From assembly GCA_028709805.1 (NCBI GenBank), contig JAQUTL010000005.1, positions 1 through 64,000 of the forward strand: a stretch of 64,000 nucleotides of DNA, given 5' to 3'. The notes beneath the pieces were generated by a model. The model did no database searches, was not told the origin of the DNA, and saw only the letters and a program-made list of their open reading frames with translations. How positions within the stretch are numbered: the first letter of the stretch is position 1; each line of letters opens with the position of its first letter. This DNA comes from Victivallaceae bacterium (GTDB taxonomy: Bacteria; Verrucomicrobiota; Lentisphaeria; Victivallales; Victivallaceae). Below are positions 52,605 through 62,200 of this stretch, in pieces. A program made the position numbers and the translations under genes.

Positions 52605-53785
52605 GCGAAGCAACGCAAGACAAAAAAATTGTGGTCAAGGCCATCGGTCTGACCAAGGTGTTCCGCGACTTCTGGAACCGGCCGAAAGCCAAGGCGGTCA
52701 ATGATATTGACTTTGAAGTGCGGGAAGGCGAGGTCGTCGGTTTGCTGGGGCCGAACGGATCGGGCAAGTCGACCACCGTCAAGATGATACTCGGGCTGCT
52801 GTATCCGAACGCCGGTCAGTTGACCGTGCTGGGCAAGTCGCCCCGGGCGGTGGACGCCAAGCGGGAGATCGGCTATCTGCCGGAGGATTCATATCTCTAC
52901 AAATATCTGACCGCTGATGAGACGCTGGACTTTTTCGGGTCGCTGTTCAACCTGTCGCGCACCGAGCGCAAACTGCGCATCGAACAGCTGCTGGACATGG
53001 TTGGATTGGCTCACGCCCGCAACCGGCGGGTCGGCGAGTTTTCCAAGGGCATGGCGCGGCGCATCGGGCTGGCGCAGGCGATGATCAACGATCCGGCGCT
53101 GCTGATCCTTGACGAGCCGACCAGCGGACTCGATCCGCTGGGCTGCCGTGAAGTGAAAGATCTGATATTGATGCTGAAAAAACGCGGCAAGACGGTGATT
53201 GTGACCAGCCATCTGCTGAGCGATGTGGAGGATGTTTGCGACCGTGTCGTCATTCTCTACGGCGGCAAGATCCGGGCGCAGGGAACGCTCAGCGAACTGC
53301 TGGAGGTTTCGGATGCCAACCGGATCGTCACGCCGGCGCTGCCGGCGGCGGCGATGACCAGGCTGCTTGAACTTTTGCGCGCCAGTCTGCACGGCGAGGA
53401 GTTCACCATCGACCATCCGCGCCGCTCGCTGGAGGATTTCTTCCTTGACGTTATAAATCGGGCCAAACAGGACAGTGTGGAAACCGCCGGCGTGGTCGGC
53501 GGCGGCCGGATTGCAAATTATCTGCAGGAGGGCGCAACGGACGAGAACAGGGTGTTGGAAAATCTGGTCAAGCCCGACCTTCCGATTATCGCGGCGGAGA
53601 AAAAACGAGAGGAGGAGGCGCTGCGGCGCGCCGAGGAGGAGTCCGAAAAACAGCGTCTGGATCAGGCGCTCGACGGGCTGGATAAAAACGAGGTGCCGGA
53701 GAAAAAACCGGATGACAAGGCCGAAGTCCGCGAAAACGTTGCGGAAGCCGATGAAAAACTAAACAACCTGCTGAACGACAAGTAA
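52601..53785 (+). CDS. ABC transporter ATP-binding protein with charged C-terminal extension
   Basis: The 394-residue protein has Walker A GPNGSGKST (about 49-57), the signature FSKGMARRIGLAQAM, Walker B LLILDEPTSGLDPLG and a switch His (VIVTSHLLSDVED). It resembles ABC-2 type ATPases (drug, lipid, sodium or copper exporters of the NosF type). After residue about 300 a highly charged, Lys/Glu/Asp-rich tail of roughly 90 residues follows (EEEALRRAEEESEKQR), probably a coiled coil. It is coupled to the P-type ATPase gene by ATGA, and the permease starts 1 bp after its stop. Confidence 0.9.
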   Translation: MSEATQDKKIVVKAIGLTKVFRDFWNRPKAKAVNDIDFEVREGEVVGLLGPNGSGKSTTVKMILGLLYPNAGQLTVLGKSPRAVDAKREIGYLPEDSYLYKYLTADETLDFFGSLFNLSRTERKLRIEQLLDMVGLAHARNRRVGEFSKGMARRIGLAQAMINDPALLILDEPTSGLDPLGCREVKDLILMLKKRGKTVIVTSHLLSDVEDVCDRVVILYGGKIRAQGTLSELLEVSDANRIVTPALPAAAMTRLLELLRASLHGEEFTIDHPRRSLEDFFLDVINRAKQDSVETAGVVGGGRIANYLQEGATDENRVLENLVKPDLPIIAAEKKREEEALRRAEEESEKQRLDQALDGLDKNEVPEKKPDDKAEVRENVAEADEKLNNLLNDK

Positions 53786-53786
53786 G

Positions 53787-55397
53787 ATGAAAGCTTTTTG
53801 GACAATCGTAAAACTGACCTGCCGCAACGCGGTCCGATCGCACATCTTCCAGCTGCTGCTGGCAATACTGGTATTGTGCGTGGTGTTTATTCCGGCCACC
53901 ATTGAGGGGGACGGGACGGTGCGCGGCTTTATTCAGGTGTCGCTGAAATTCAGCTTGTTCGCCGTGGCGCTGATGCTGTCGCTTTCCGCAGTATGGTCAA
54001 GCTGTATGACCATGACTCAGGATATCGAGGGCTACCAGCTGCACATGGTTATCACCAAGCCGGTGGGGCGGGTGACGATATGGCTGGCAAAGTGGTTCGG
54101 CATATTTCTGATCCACCTGTCGCTGTTGCTCATCGCCGCGGCGCTGGTTTATGTGGTGGTGCTGGCGCGTTACAACGCGCAGCTGGTGCCGGACGGCGAG
54201 CTTGAACGGGTGCAGACCGAGATCGCCGCGCTTGAGGCGAAGATGCGCACCATGCCGAACACACTGGAGCGTGACGGTGTTGAACTCCGGTTGAATGAAC
54301 GGCGAGACATGGCCAAGTCGCTCGAAAAACGTTTGACCGAGGATGCCAGAATCCGCAATGAGGTTCTGATCGCCCGCCGCGCCTTTGTCACGGTCGGCAG
54401 TGTTCAGCTGGAAGACGGGACTACGGTGGATATGCCGATGGCGACGCCGGAATTTGTGGCGGCGAAGGCCAGGGCCAGGTTCAGGACGATGCTGCGCGAC
54501 AACGAGATACGTGGAGTGGTATGGGATGCCGGCACCCAACGCGAACTGCTGAATGATGTGAAAGTCGATGTTGTCAAAGACGAGTCGGTGGTTCCCTATG
54601 GCGTGGACAAGCGGAAAGTTTGGCGCATAACCGGACTGCCGGTCGGCGGGACCAATCCGCTGTATCTCCGGTTCCGTATTTTTGTGACCAAGATTTCCGA
54701 CTCAACCGAACGCGATACGCTCGGTCAGTGGTTCTACGGCCGGGTAATCAGCACCGGGAACGGTGAAACGGCGGCCAGCAATGTCAGCTGGGAGCCGTTG
54801 AACCAGCTGCCGCGGCTGTACCGTACCAACCACTTTATTGAGGAGCGGCTGCCGTTCGAGGCGGTCGATTCGTCCGGAACCGTGCTGCTGTCGTTCATCA
54901 ATTTCGATCCGCAGCAGGAGGATATGTTCTTTCAGATATGGGACGGTCCGAACATCTATGCCGCATACGGCGGGTTCACGATGAATTATGTCAAATGCGT
55001 GATGATAATCGCAATGGCGCTGATGGTGCTGTGCGGACTGGGATGCGCGGTTTCCGGCGTTTTTTCAATGCCGACCAGTATTTTCTTTGTAATCGCGTAT
55101 CTGTTTGTCGGCGGGCTGGCGGCGGCGGTGTCCAGTCAGGGCTACCTGATAACCAGCGATCCGTTGATTGCGGCTCAGGCCGAGGTCGGGTCGGCGGTGG
55201 GCAAGGTGATTCTGAAACTGGTGATTCCACTGCAGCGGTTTGACGTGTCGTCAAAAGTCGCGGACGGCGTGATGGTGGAATGGATATACATCTTCAAACT
55301 GCTCCTGTATTACTGCGTGATGCGTGCTGTGCCGCTGTGTCTGCTCGGCATTTGGCTGTACCGCCGGCGGGAAATGGGACTGGTGATCAAAAAATGA
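53787..55397 (+). CDS. ABC-2 type permease with large extracytoplasmic insert
   Basis: The 536-residue permease has membrane helices at about 20-37, 49-71 and 108-130, then a long soluble segment (about 135-395) rich in coiled-coil helix (ELERVQTEIAALEAKMRT) and beta strands, then a C-terminal bundle of about three helices (from 408). The order fits the ABC-2/GldG-like type. The insert is probably outside the cytoplasm, where it could touch a substrate or partner. The partner ATPase is just upstream. The stop overlaps the next start (ATGA at 55394). Confidence 0.85.
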   Translation: MKAFWTIVKLTCRNAVRSHIFQLLLAILVLCVVFIPATIEGDGTVRGFIQVSLKFSLFAVALMLSLSAVWSSCMTMTQDIEGYQLHMVITKPVGRVTIWLAKWFGIFLIHLSLLLIAAALVYVVVLARYNAQLVPDGELERVQTEIAALEAKMRTMPNTLERDGVELRLNERRDMAKSLEKRLTEDARIRNEVLIARRAFVTVGSVQLEDGTTVDMPMATPEFVAAKARARFRTMLRDNEIRGVVWDAGTQRELLNDVKVDVVKDESVVPYGVDKRKVWRITGLPVGGTNPLYLRFRIFVTKISDSTERDTLGQWFYGRVISTGNGETAASNVSWEPLNQLPRLYRTNHFIEERLPFEAVDSSGTVLLSFINFDPQQEDMFFQIWDGPNIYAAYGGFTMNYVKCVMIIAMALMVLCGLGCAVSGVFSMPTSIFFVIAYLFVGGLAAAVSSQGYLITSDPLIAAQAEVGSAVGKVILKLVIPLQRFDVSSKVADGVMVEWIYIFKLLLYYCVMRAVPLCLLGIWLYRRREMGLVIKK

Positions 55398-57043
55398 CAA
55401 AATTCAAGACAATTTCAATTTATACGGCGCTGATTTTGGCGTCGCTGGTGATGCTGTTCGGCATCAGTCGGCTTGAACGTTCGATCGAGGGCGACATCAA
55501 GACCCATCACCTCCGTTTTACCGGAGAGATCAAGAATGCTCCGGGCTGGGTGAGCTTCACCACGGTGGCGCTGGGGAGTTTTCGCGGTCTGCTGGCCGAT
55601 TTGCTGTGGCTGCATCAGATTTCGCTGAAAGACCAGGGCAGTTATTTTGAGATGGTTCAGCTGGCCAACTGGATCACCGACCTGCAGCCGCAATTCGCCG
55701 GTTCGGCGGTATATCTCGGCTGGGAAATGGCCTACAATCTGTCGGTGACCTGTTCAAATTTCGAAGATCGCTGGCGTTGGATTCAGGAGGGGCTCAAACT
55801 GTTGCGCGACAAGGCGATGATCTATAATCCGGAAGATACCAACATCTATTTTGACATGACGCGGATTTATACGGAAAAACTCGGCAACGTATACGATGAC
55901 GCCCACCTGTTCTATAAGAACAAACTGTTTATGGAAACCACCCGGGTGATGGGCAAGAATCCCGACTGGGAGGCAATGGCGGCGGTGGTGCCGAATTTTA
56001 GACTGTCTGACTGGGACCCGGCGCGGATTTTCAACGAAAAGTTTCCGCCGAAAAGCGATGCCAGAGCCATTATCGAGGCGGCCGGCTATCCGGATTTTGA
56101 CGCGCTGCTGCAGGCGTACAGCAAGTTCGACCATATGCCGGATGGACTTGGGAAACTTTCCTCCGAAGAGCGCGACTGGCTGAATACCTATTTGCGCGCC
56201 GCATGGATATGGAACGCTTTCCGGCTTAATCCGCACCGGGTGCTGGCCGTGAACCGCGAGTTCGGCGATCTGGACTGGCACACTTGCGAAGCGTTCGGGA
56301 TTTACTGGTCCTATCTCGGTCTGGAGTTTCGTCCGCCGAATCAGCGCCGTCGCCAGCTGGACAATTTCATCGCGATTTCGCTGCAGTCCTCATTCCGTTC
56401 CGGACGGCCGCTGGTGACCGATCCGGAGAAGATGGTGTACTATATCGGCGTGCCGAATTTCAGCGTGGTGGACCGTACGCTCCGCGCGGCGCAGGAAGGA
56501 TACGAACTCAACCGCAACGATACGTCTTTCCTGCTGTCGCGGAACTACTTCCTGCGTGACGCGGTGGTGCTGTTCTACACCTACGGACAGACCGCTAAAG
56601 CGGAGGAGATGTATAGACTGTTGAAGAAATACGATGTCGGCATGACCGACTCCAAGTTGACGCTGGAACAGTTCTACAATCAGGAGCTTGCGGAGACCAT
56701 AAGGTTCGCCACAGTGAAGGACATCGGTGAACTGCTGGTCGGCACGATTTATCGCTCGATCCATTTCTGGGTTTTGGGCGACAACCGTCACGCGGCGGAA
56801 CTTGACGCGTCCGCCGAATGGATGTACAACCGCTTTGTTGAGATGAATAAGGCCCGCGAGCGGGGAGTGGAACTCCCTCCGCTGGAGGTGATTTATCGGG
56901 TTGTGGTCGACAATTTTATGAAGAATGCCCCGAAGCCGCTGGCGGAGCGGTTGCGCAAACTGCTTGAACAGTCGGCGGAACAGGCCAGACTGACAAGAGA
57001 GGCGGCGGCCGCGGCAGAGAACAAACTCCCGGAGATAAAATAG
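55394..57043 (+). CDS. Conserved membrane-anchored helical protein, unknown function
   Basis: The 549-residue protein is not assigned to a named family. It has one N-terminal anchor helix (about 7-24), then a segment with FRGLLADLLWLH (around residue 65), then alpha-helical sequence rich in Trp, Tyr and Phe that looks like degenerate TPR-type repeats (LGWEMAYNLSVT, NPEDTNIYFDMTRIYTEK), and a charged tail. The FRG-LAD-LW motif after one anchor recurs, as I recall, in proteins of PVC-group bacteria. Tight coupling to the permease suggests it is a partner or adaptor of the transporter. The frame start at 55280 overlaps the permease and is not used. Confidence 0.75.
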   Translation: MTKFKTISIYTALILASLVMLFGISRLERSIEGDIKTHHLRFTGEIKNAPGWVSFTTVALGSFRGLLADLLWLHQISLKDQGSYFEMVQLANWITDLQPQFAGSAVYLGWEMAYNLSVTCSNFEDRWRWIQEGLKLLRDKAMIYNPEDTNIYFDMTRIYTEKLGNVYDDAHLFYKNKLFMETTRVMGKNPDWEAMAAVVPNFRLSDWDPARIFNEKFPPKSDARAIIEAAGYPDFDALLQAYSKFDHMPDGLGKLSSEERDWLNTYLRAAWIWNAFRLNPHRVLAVNREFGDLDWHTCEAFGIYWSYLGLEFRPPNQRRRQLDNFIAISLQSSFRSGRPLVTDPEKMVYYIGVPNFSVVDRTLRAAQEGYELNRNDTSFLLSRNYFLRDAVVLFYTYGQTAKAEEMYRLLKKYDVGMTDSKLTLEQFYNQELAETIRFATVKDIGELLVGTIYRSIHFWVLGDNRHAAELDASAEWMYNRFVEMNKARERGVELPPLEVIYRVVVDNFMKNAPKPLAERLRKLLEQSAEQARLTREAAAAAENKLPEIK

Positions 57044-57067
57044 CAATGTATCTGGAAAAGGAAGCGT

Positions 57068-58321
57068 ATGCCGGAAGATGACCGACTGTATCCGCTGCTG
57101 CTGTTATGCGGCAGTATCGGATTTGCGCTGGTGGTGTCGTTCATCTGTTCATTGCTGGAGGCGGCGCTGCTCAGCATAACACCGAGTCAGATGGCCGACA
57201 TCCGGCAGCGCAATTATCGCGCCGGATGTGTGGTTCGCGATCTTAAGGAGAATATTTCCCGGCCGATCGCGGTGATTCTTATCTGCAACACCGCCGCCCA
57301 TACAATAGGCGCGGCGGTGGCCGGCGCCCAGTTCGGCCGGCTTTACGGCAACAACTGGCTGTGGATATTTTCACTGGCGTTTACGCTGGCGATGGTGCAG
57401 TATACCGAGATATTGCCGAAGAACCTTGGGGTCAGGTTCAACCGGCAGATATTGGCGGTGTCGGCCGGGGCGCTGAAGCAGGCGGGAATCGTCATGCTGC
57501 CGCTGATCCGGCTGGTATATTTGATAAACCGGCCGTTTGAGGTGAAGGGAGAAGCCGAGGAAATCGACACCGCGGATGAAATATCGGCGCTGGCGGGCGA
57601 GGCGCGCGATGCGCAGGAGATCAATCCCCGGCAGGAGCGGATTATAAAGGCGGCGCCGAAACTGTCGGATCAGACGGCGCTGCAGGTGATGCTGCCGGTG
57701 GAAAATATTTCGTTTCTTGACGCGAAGCAGACGGTGGAGGAGTCGATCAAAACCGCGCATATCGACTTTCACACCCGGTATCCGGTATGTGAAGACGGCG
57801 ATCGCAACCGGGTGATCGGCTATGTGAATTTCAAGGAGATGGTGGCGCTAAGTCTGAACAGTCCGGACAAGGGGCTGACCAGTATTCTGCGGCCGATCTC
57901 ATTTTCCGGACCGGACGATACCGCCGCCAATCTGCTGGAAAAATTCGCCACGCAGCATGTGCATTTGTCGATCGTTCGCGGTCCGGACAACCGGACGCTT
58001 GGCATGGTCACACTTGAGGACATTGTTGAAGAGCTGGTCGGCGATCTGGATGACGAGTTCGATCCTTTGCCGCGGACATTTTACAGCCCCAATCCCGGAT
58101 TCTGGGTGATCGGCGGCGGCAATCCGATGAGCATGCTGGCGCGCGAACTGCATCAGGAGCTGCCGCGGCGGGCGGAACCGTTGTCCATCTGGTTCAACCG
58201 CATGCTTAAGCATTCGCCGCGGGTCGGAGATGTGTTCCGGTATCGCGGAATGGAGTTTACGGTGCGCAAGGTTCGTCGCGGCCGGGCGCTGGAGTTCAAT
58301 GTCCGAAAAGTACAGGTTTGA
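57068..58321 (+). CDS. CNNM/CorC (hemolysin C-like) transporter with CBS domains
   Basis: The 417-residue protein has an N-terminal DUF21 (CNNM) membrane domain of about four helices (FICSLLEAALLSITPSQMAD), a CBS pair (about 200-335, with LSIVRGPDNRTLGMVTLEDI and VEELVGDLDDEFD), and a C-terminal CorC_HlyC domain (RVGDVFRYRGMEFTVRKVRR). This family exports or regulates Mg2+ and other divalent cations. It follows the 549-residue protein by 24 bp, so it may belong to the same metal-handling operon. Start at 57068. Confidence 0.88.
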   Translation: MPEDDRLYPLLLLCGSIGFALVVSFICSLLEAALLSITPSQMADIRQRNYRAGCVVRDLKENISRPIAVILICNTAAHTIGAAVAGAQFGRLYGNNWLWIFSLAFTLAMVQYTEILPKNLGVRFNRQILAVSAGALKQAGIVMLPLIRLVYLINRPFEVKGEAEEIDTADEISALAGEARDAQEINPRQERIIKAAPKLSDQTALQVMLPVENISFLDAKQTVEESIKTAHIDFHTRYPVCEDGDRNRVIGYVNFKEMVALSLNSPDKGLTSILRPISFSGPDDTAANLLEKFATQHVHLSIVRGPDNRTLGMVTLEDIVEELVGDLDDEFDPLPRTFYSPNPGFWVIGGGNPMSMLARELHQELPRRAEPLSIWFNRMLKHSPRVGDVFRYRGMEFTVRKVRRGRALEFNVRKVQV

Positions 58322-58338
58322 AAATACGAGAGGTGAAA

Positions 58339-58953
58339 ATGAACAGAAATGTGTTCAAACTGCTGGCTGCGGTCTTTGCCGCGTGCGTTGTGTCCGGGTG
58401 TATCGACATTGATTACGTCGGCCAGCGCCTGGATCCGCTGCCGTCGGACATGCCGGTGGTGTTCTTCAACGAAGGACAGGATTTCGATGTGGCGAAATAT
58501 GCCGAGGTCGGCCGGGCCACGGTCACCGCTCCGGATGGAACCAATATGGTTGAGATCAAGGAGAAACTTCAGGACGAGGCGCGTTCCGTGGGAGCCGACG
58601 CGGTTAAGATAATAGCTTTCAAACGGGTCAACGAAGGGGTGATCTACGTCACCGGTGGCGGGAATGACTCGCCGGACGCCTATGTGACCGGAAATCAGAG
58701 CCGATCGGTCGGCGGAGATCCGATTTACACCGACAGTTTCGGGCAGACCGGCAACCTTTCCACCTCGGCTGAACCGCGCTATGTGGTGCGGCTCGACGTG
58801 ATTTTCCTGGCGTTGAAGACCAAATTCGACGCGGCGATGATTGAGCGCCGGCAGCAGCGCGAACAGTCCGCCGCCAAAGCCGCCGCCGACCCGCTACCGA
58901 CGCAGTTGCCGCTGGACGCTCAAGAAGTAACCCGCCCGGCCGCGGAAAATTGA
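58339..58953 (+). CDS. Lipoprotein of unknown function
   Basis: The 204-residue protein has a signal peptide with lipobox (AACVVSGCID), so it should be lipidated and anchored in a membrane. The body has DMPVVFFNEGQDFDVAKYAE, a helix with EIKEKLQDEARSVGADAVK, then IAFKRVNEGVIYVTGGG, a fold like small exported two-layer proteins. A glycine/serine stretch and a charged end follow. The start at 58339 is chosen over one at 58318 because of the GAGAGG ribosome site. It ends the long operon. Not recognised. Confidence 0.7.
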   Translation: MNRNVFKLLAAVFAACVVSGCIDIDYVGQRLDPLPSDMPVVFFNEGQDFDVAKYAEVGRATVTAPDGTNMVEIKEKLQDEARSVGADAVKIIAFKRVNEGVIYVTGGGNDSPDAYVTGNQSRSVGGDPIYTDSFGQTGNLSTSAEPRYVVRLDVIFLALKTKFDAAMIERRQQREQSAAKAAADPLPTQLPLDAQEVTRPAAEN

Positions 58954-58991
58954 CGGACGTTGTGAAGCTTTTGGACCTGAAAAATTAATTT

Positions 58992-59036
58992 CCCCGCTCC
59001 TCCGCAGACTGATGCGGCGTGGGGCGATTATTTTTG
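58992..59036 (+). terminator. Terminator of the SPFH/ATPase/ABC operon
   Basis: A stem CCCCGC, bulge, CCGCA (58992-59006) pairs with TGCGG-c-GTGGGG (59013-59024) and is followed by TTATTTTT (59028-59035). Confidence 0.55.
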
Positions 59037-59158
59037 ACGGCCAACAGTTTGATAAACCGCTTTTTCAATATTCACGCGAGAGTTTTCCCGTACCGGTTGA
59101 GCTTATGTGCGCGGCGCGGCGGATTGCCGAATCCGGCGATATTTTATGCTATTAATAT

Positions 59159-59186
59159 TTGACATTGATTTGTAAACTTGTATTCC
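59159..59186 (+). promoter_or_regulatory. Promoter candidate for the histidine kinase
   Basis: TTGACA (59159-59164), 16 bp, TATTCC (59181-59186). It lies about 80 bp before the start. Other AT-rich boxes nearby could also serve. Confidence 0.35.
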
Positions 59187-59266
59187 AATGGTATTTTATA
59201 TAAAATGTAGTTATGCGTCCGGAAGCAGTGTGATGCCGACGAATCTCTTTTGCCTGGAGGAATCAG

Positions 59267-62200
59267 ATGTTTTTTGCGTCTTTGCCGTCTTGGAGCATGG
59301 AAACGGCAATCATTGGCGGACTGGTGTTCGCAATTGGATTTATGGCGGGAGCGGCTGGCGTCGCCATCGCGGTTGTGCTGCGGAAAAAACGCAAAGAATC
59401 GCTCCGGGCTGCTGACGTAACCGCGCTGAACACGGCCTGCGTCGAAGTGCTCTCAGCTTCGGGGGACGGCGTTGTGTCAATGGATGCCGGCGGACGGGTT
59501 CTGTCTCTGAATCCGGCCGCTGAAAAGTTGGTCGGAGTGAAGTCGGTTGAGGCGGCGGGGCGGCATTACAGCGAAATCGTCCGCATGGTCGAAGCCGAGG
59601 ACGGCTCGACGCCGTTTGACCCGCTGGCCGGCGGCGGCGATGCCGGAAAAGCGGTCATAGCACGGCGGAACTTCAGAATTATGATGCCGGACGGCAAGTC
59701 ATGGAATATTACCGATCGCGTCATGGCGTTATTTTCTCGCGGAAGGTTTCCACGTATGTTCATCGTTATGCACGATGCCGGAGAAAATTTGACGCAACAG
59801 CACCGGTTGCAGGAGGCGCTTGACAATTCCAACGAATTGAATAACAAATTAAATTCACTGATCACCGAATATGAGATGTTGCTCGACACTATGCCGGTGT
59901 ATTTTTATATCGAGGACGCCGAAAACGGGTTCAAACATGTGAAGTGCAACCGGCTTTGCAGTACACTGTGGGGCATCCCGGTCGACGAAATCATCGGAAA
60001 ATCCGACGAGGAGCTGTTTGGAAACGCGGAAGAAGTCAAGAAGTTCCGCGAGACGGACATCATCGCCATGCAGACGGACGGCGTGTATGAAGACGTGCTG
60101 CCGTTCACCGACAAGGCCGGCAACCGGCGTGTCGGCCACTTTTACCGTCGCGGTGTGACCATGCCGGACGGCCATCGCCAGCTGTTCGGTCTGGTCGTCG
60201 ACATTACCGAGGAACAATATCAGCGCGGACGGCTGGACGCCGTAATGAATGCCTTTGAATATGCGTTTGACATGACCCATACCGCGGTATTCCGGCTCGA
60301 CATCGAGACGCACGAGATGTTCGGAGCAAAGAATCTTAATACATTGTGGCCGATTCACAATGGTATAGGTGCGGTATGGACCGAGGTGGTATATCCGGAA
60401 GATATTGAAAAATTTGCCGCTGAACAGGCAGATCTGCTGTCCGGGCGAATTGAAAAAATGAATGTCAACTATCGTTCCACCTGTTTCGGCGAGTTGAAAT
60501 ATTACCGGATGGAGGCCGGTCTGGCTCGCATAACCGGCGGCAAGACCACCATAGTCGGCATTATACAGGACGTTACCTGCGACAAAAAACGCGAACTGGA
60601 ATACAACGCGGCGCTTCAGCAGCAGAATTCCATACTTAACGCGATTCTCAGTTCGATACCGAGTCAGGTGTTTATCAAGGACGTGAACGACGGATTCCGC
60701 TATAAACTGGCCAATCGCAATTTCACCGAGTACTATCGTATGAACAAAGACGATGTGATAGGACATACCGACTATGAAATATTCCCATCCACGGTTGCGC
60801 AGCAACTGCGCGACCATGACCTCAAAGTGTGCTCGTCAACCGGGACGGCGTTCAGATTTGACGAGGATATTTCCTATTGTCAGTCCGGCAATGAGATATT
60901 CAAGTCATTGAAGGTCTGCTTTGAAACCGGGGACCACAACAAATATCTGCTTGGCGTCTGTGTGGACGTAACCGAGCTTGAATGCGCGAAAAAGCAGGCC
61001 GAGGAAACCGCCGAATGGCTGCGGCTTACCTTGAACAGCATTGGCGACGGCGTGCTTACCACCGATCTGGACGGCAATGTCTCCATGATGAATCCCGTGG
61101 CCGAACGAATGACCGGCATACCCCTGAAACAGGCCAAGGGACAGCCGCATGAGCGGGTGTTCCGGATTGTCAGCTCGGTGGATGACGAGCCGATGGCTTC
61201 GCCGTTGACACGGGCGATCCGCACCGGCAACGTGGTTGAGCTGGCCAATCATACCGATCTGATCGGCGCCAACGGCGAGCGTTATCACATTGCCGACAGC
61301 GCCGCTCCGATTTTTAACGCCGGACACGAAATCATCGGCGCGATTCTGGTTTTCCGGGATGTGACCGATGAGTATCTGCGGCGGGATATGCTGCGTGCCG
61401 CCATGGCGCAACTTGAACTCGGCGCTGAAATGACGCGCGTGGCCACGTTCCGGGTGGAGCCGGAGACGCGGCGGATAAGCGGCTCCAGACTGTTGCCGGA
61501 GCTGTGGCCGTTAAATGGAGACATCGCGGAGAAACCGGAAAACTGGGTGTTTCAGGACGATCTGAAAGAGTTTATGGACGTGGTATATTCCCTGTCGGAC
61601 GGGGAGTCCGGTACAAGAAGCTGTGTGTATCGCGCCGGCGCGGCTGGCGCGGTGCGGCAGTATCAGATCAGTATGATTCCCGACCGGATGAATGGCCGGG
61701 TCAATGACATTGTCGGCGCGATTCAGGACGTTACCGAAATACGGGAAAACGCCGCCAAGTTGAAAGCCACGCAGGAGTTGTGGGAGCTGGTCATCAACTC
61801 GATTCCGATCATGCTGTTCGCCAAAGACGCCGATGACGGATTCCGCTATGCGGTATGCAATCAGGCGTTCGCTGAATTTTTGGGTAAGACTCCGGCCGAA
61901 GTGATCGGGAGAACAGATGCTGAACTGTTTGAGCTGCCCGGCGAAATCGAGCAATATGCCAGCAAGGACCGGCTGGTTATGGCTTCCGATGCCGGCGACA
62001 GGTTTGAGGAGGTGTCAACCGATTTCCGCGGGATGAAGCATTTCATCCGTTCCTTCAAGCGCCCGATAACCGGGGTCGGCAATCGGAATTTACTGCTTGG
62101 CGTGTGTGTGGACATTACGGAAATGCATAATTTGCTGCAATACGAACATGTCAGCAACACGCTGCTGACCTATGCGGTGTCGGTGCCTGACTTTGCTCCG

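Larger units (their letters stand above)
58954..59266. other. Intergenic region, 313 bp
   Basis: It contains a terminator hairpin (58992-59036), a promoter candidate for the kinase (59159-59186), and otherwise nothing recognised. It separates the long operon from the histidine kinase. Confidence 0.6.
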
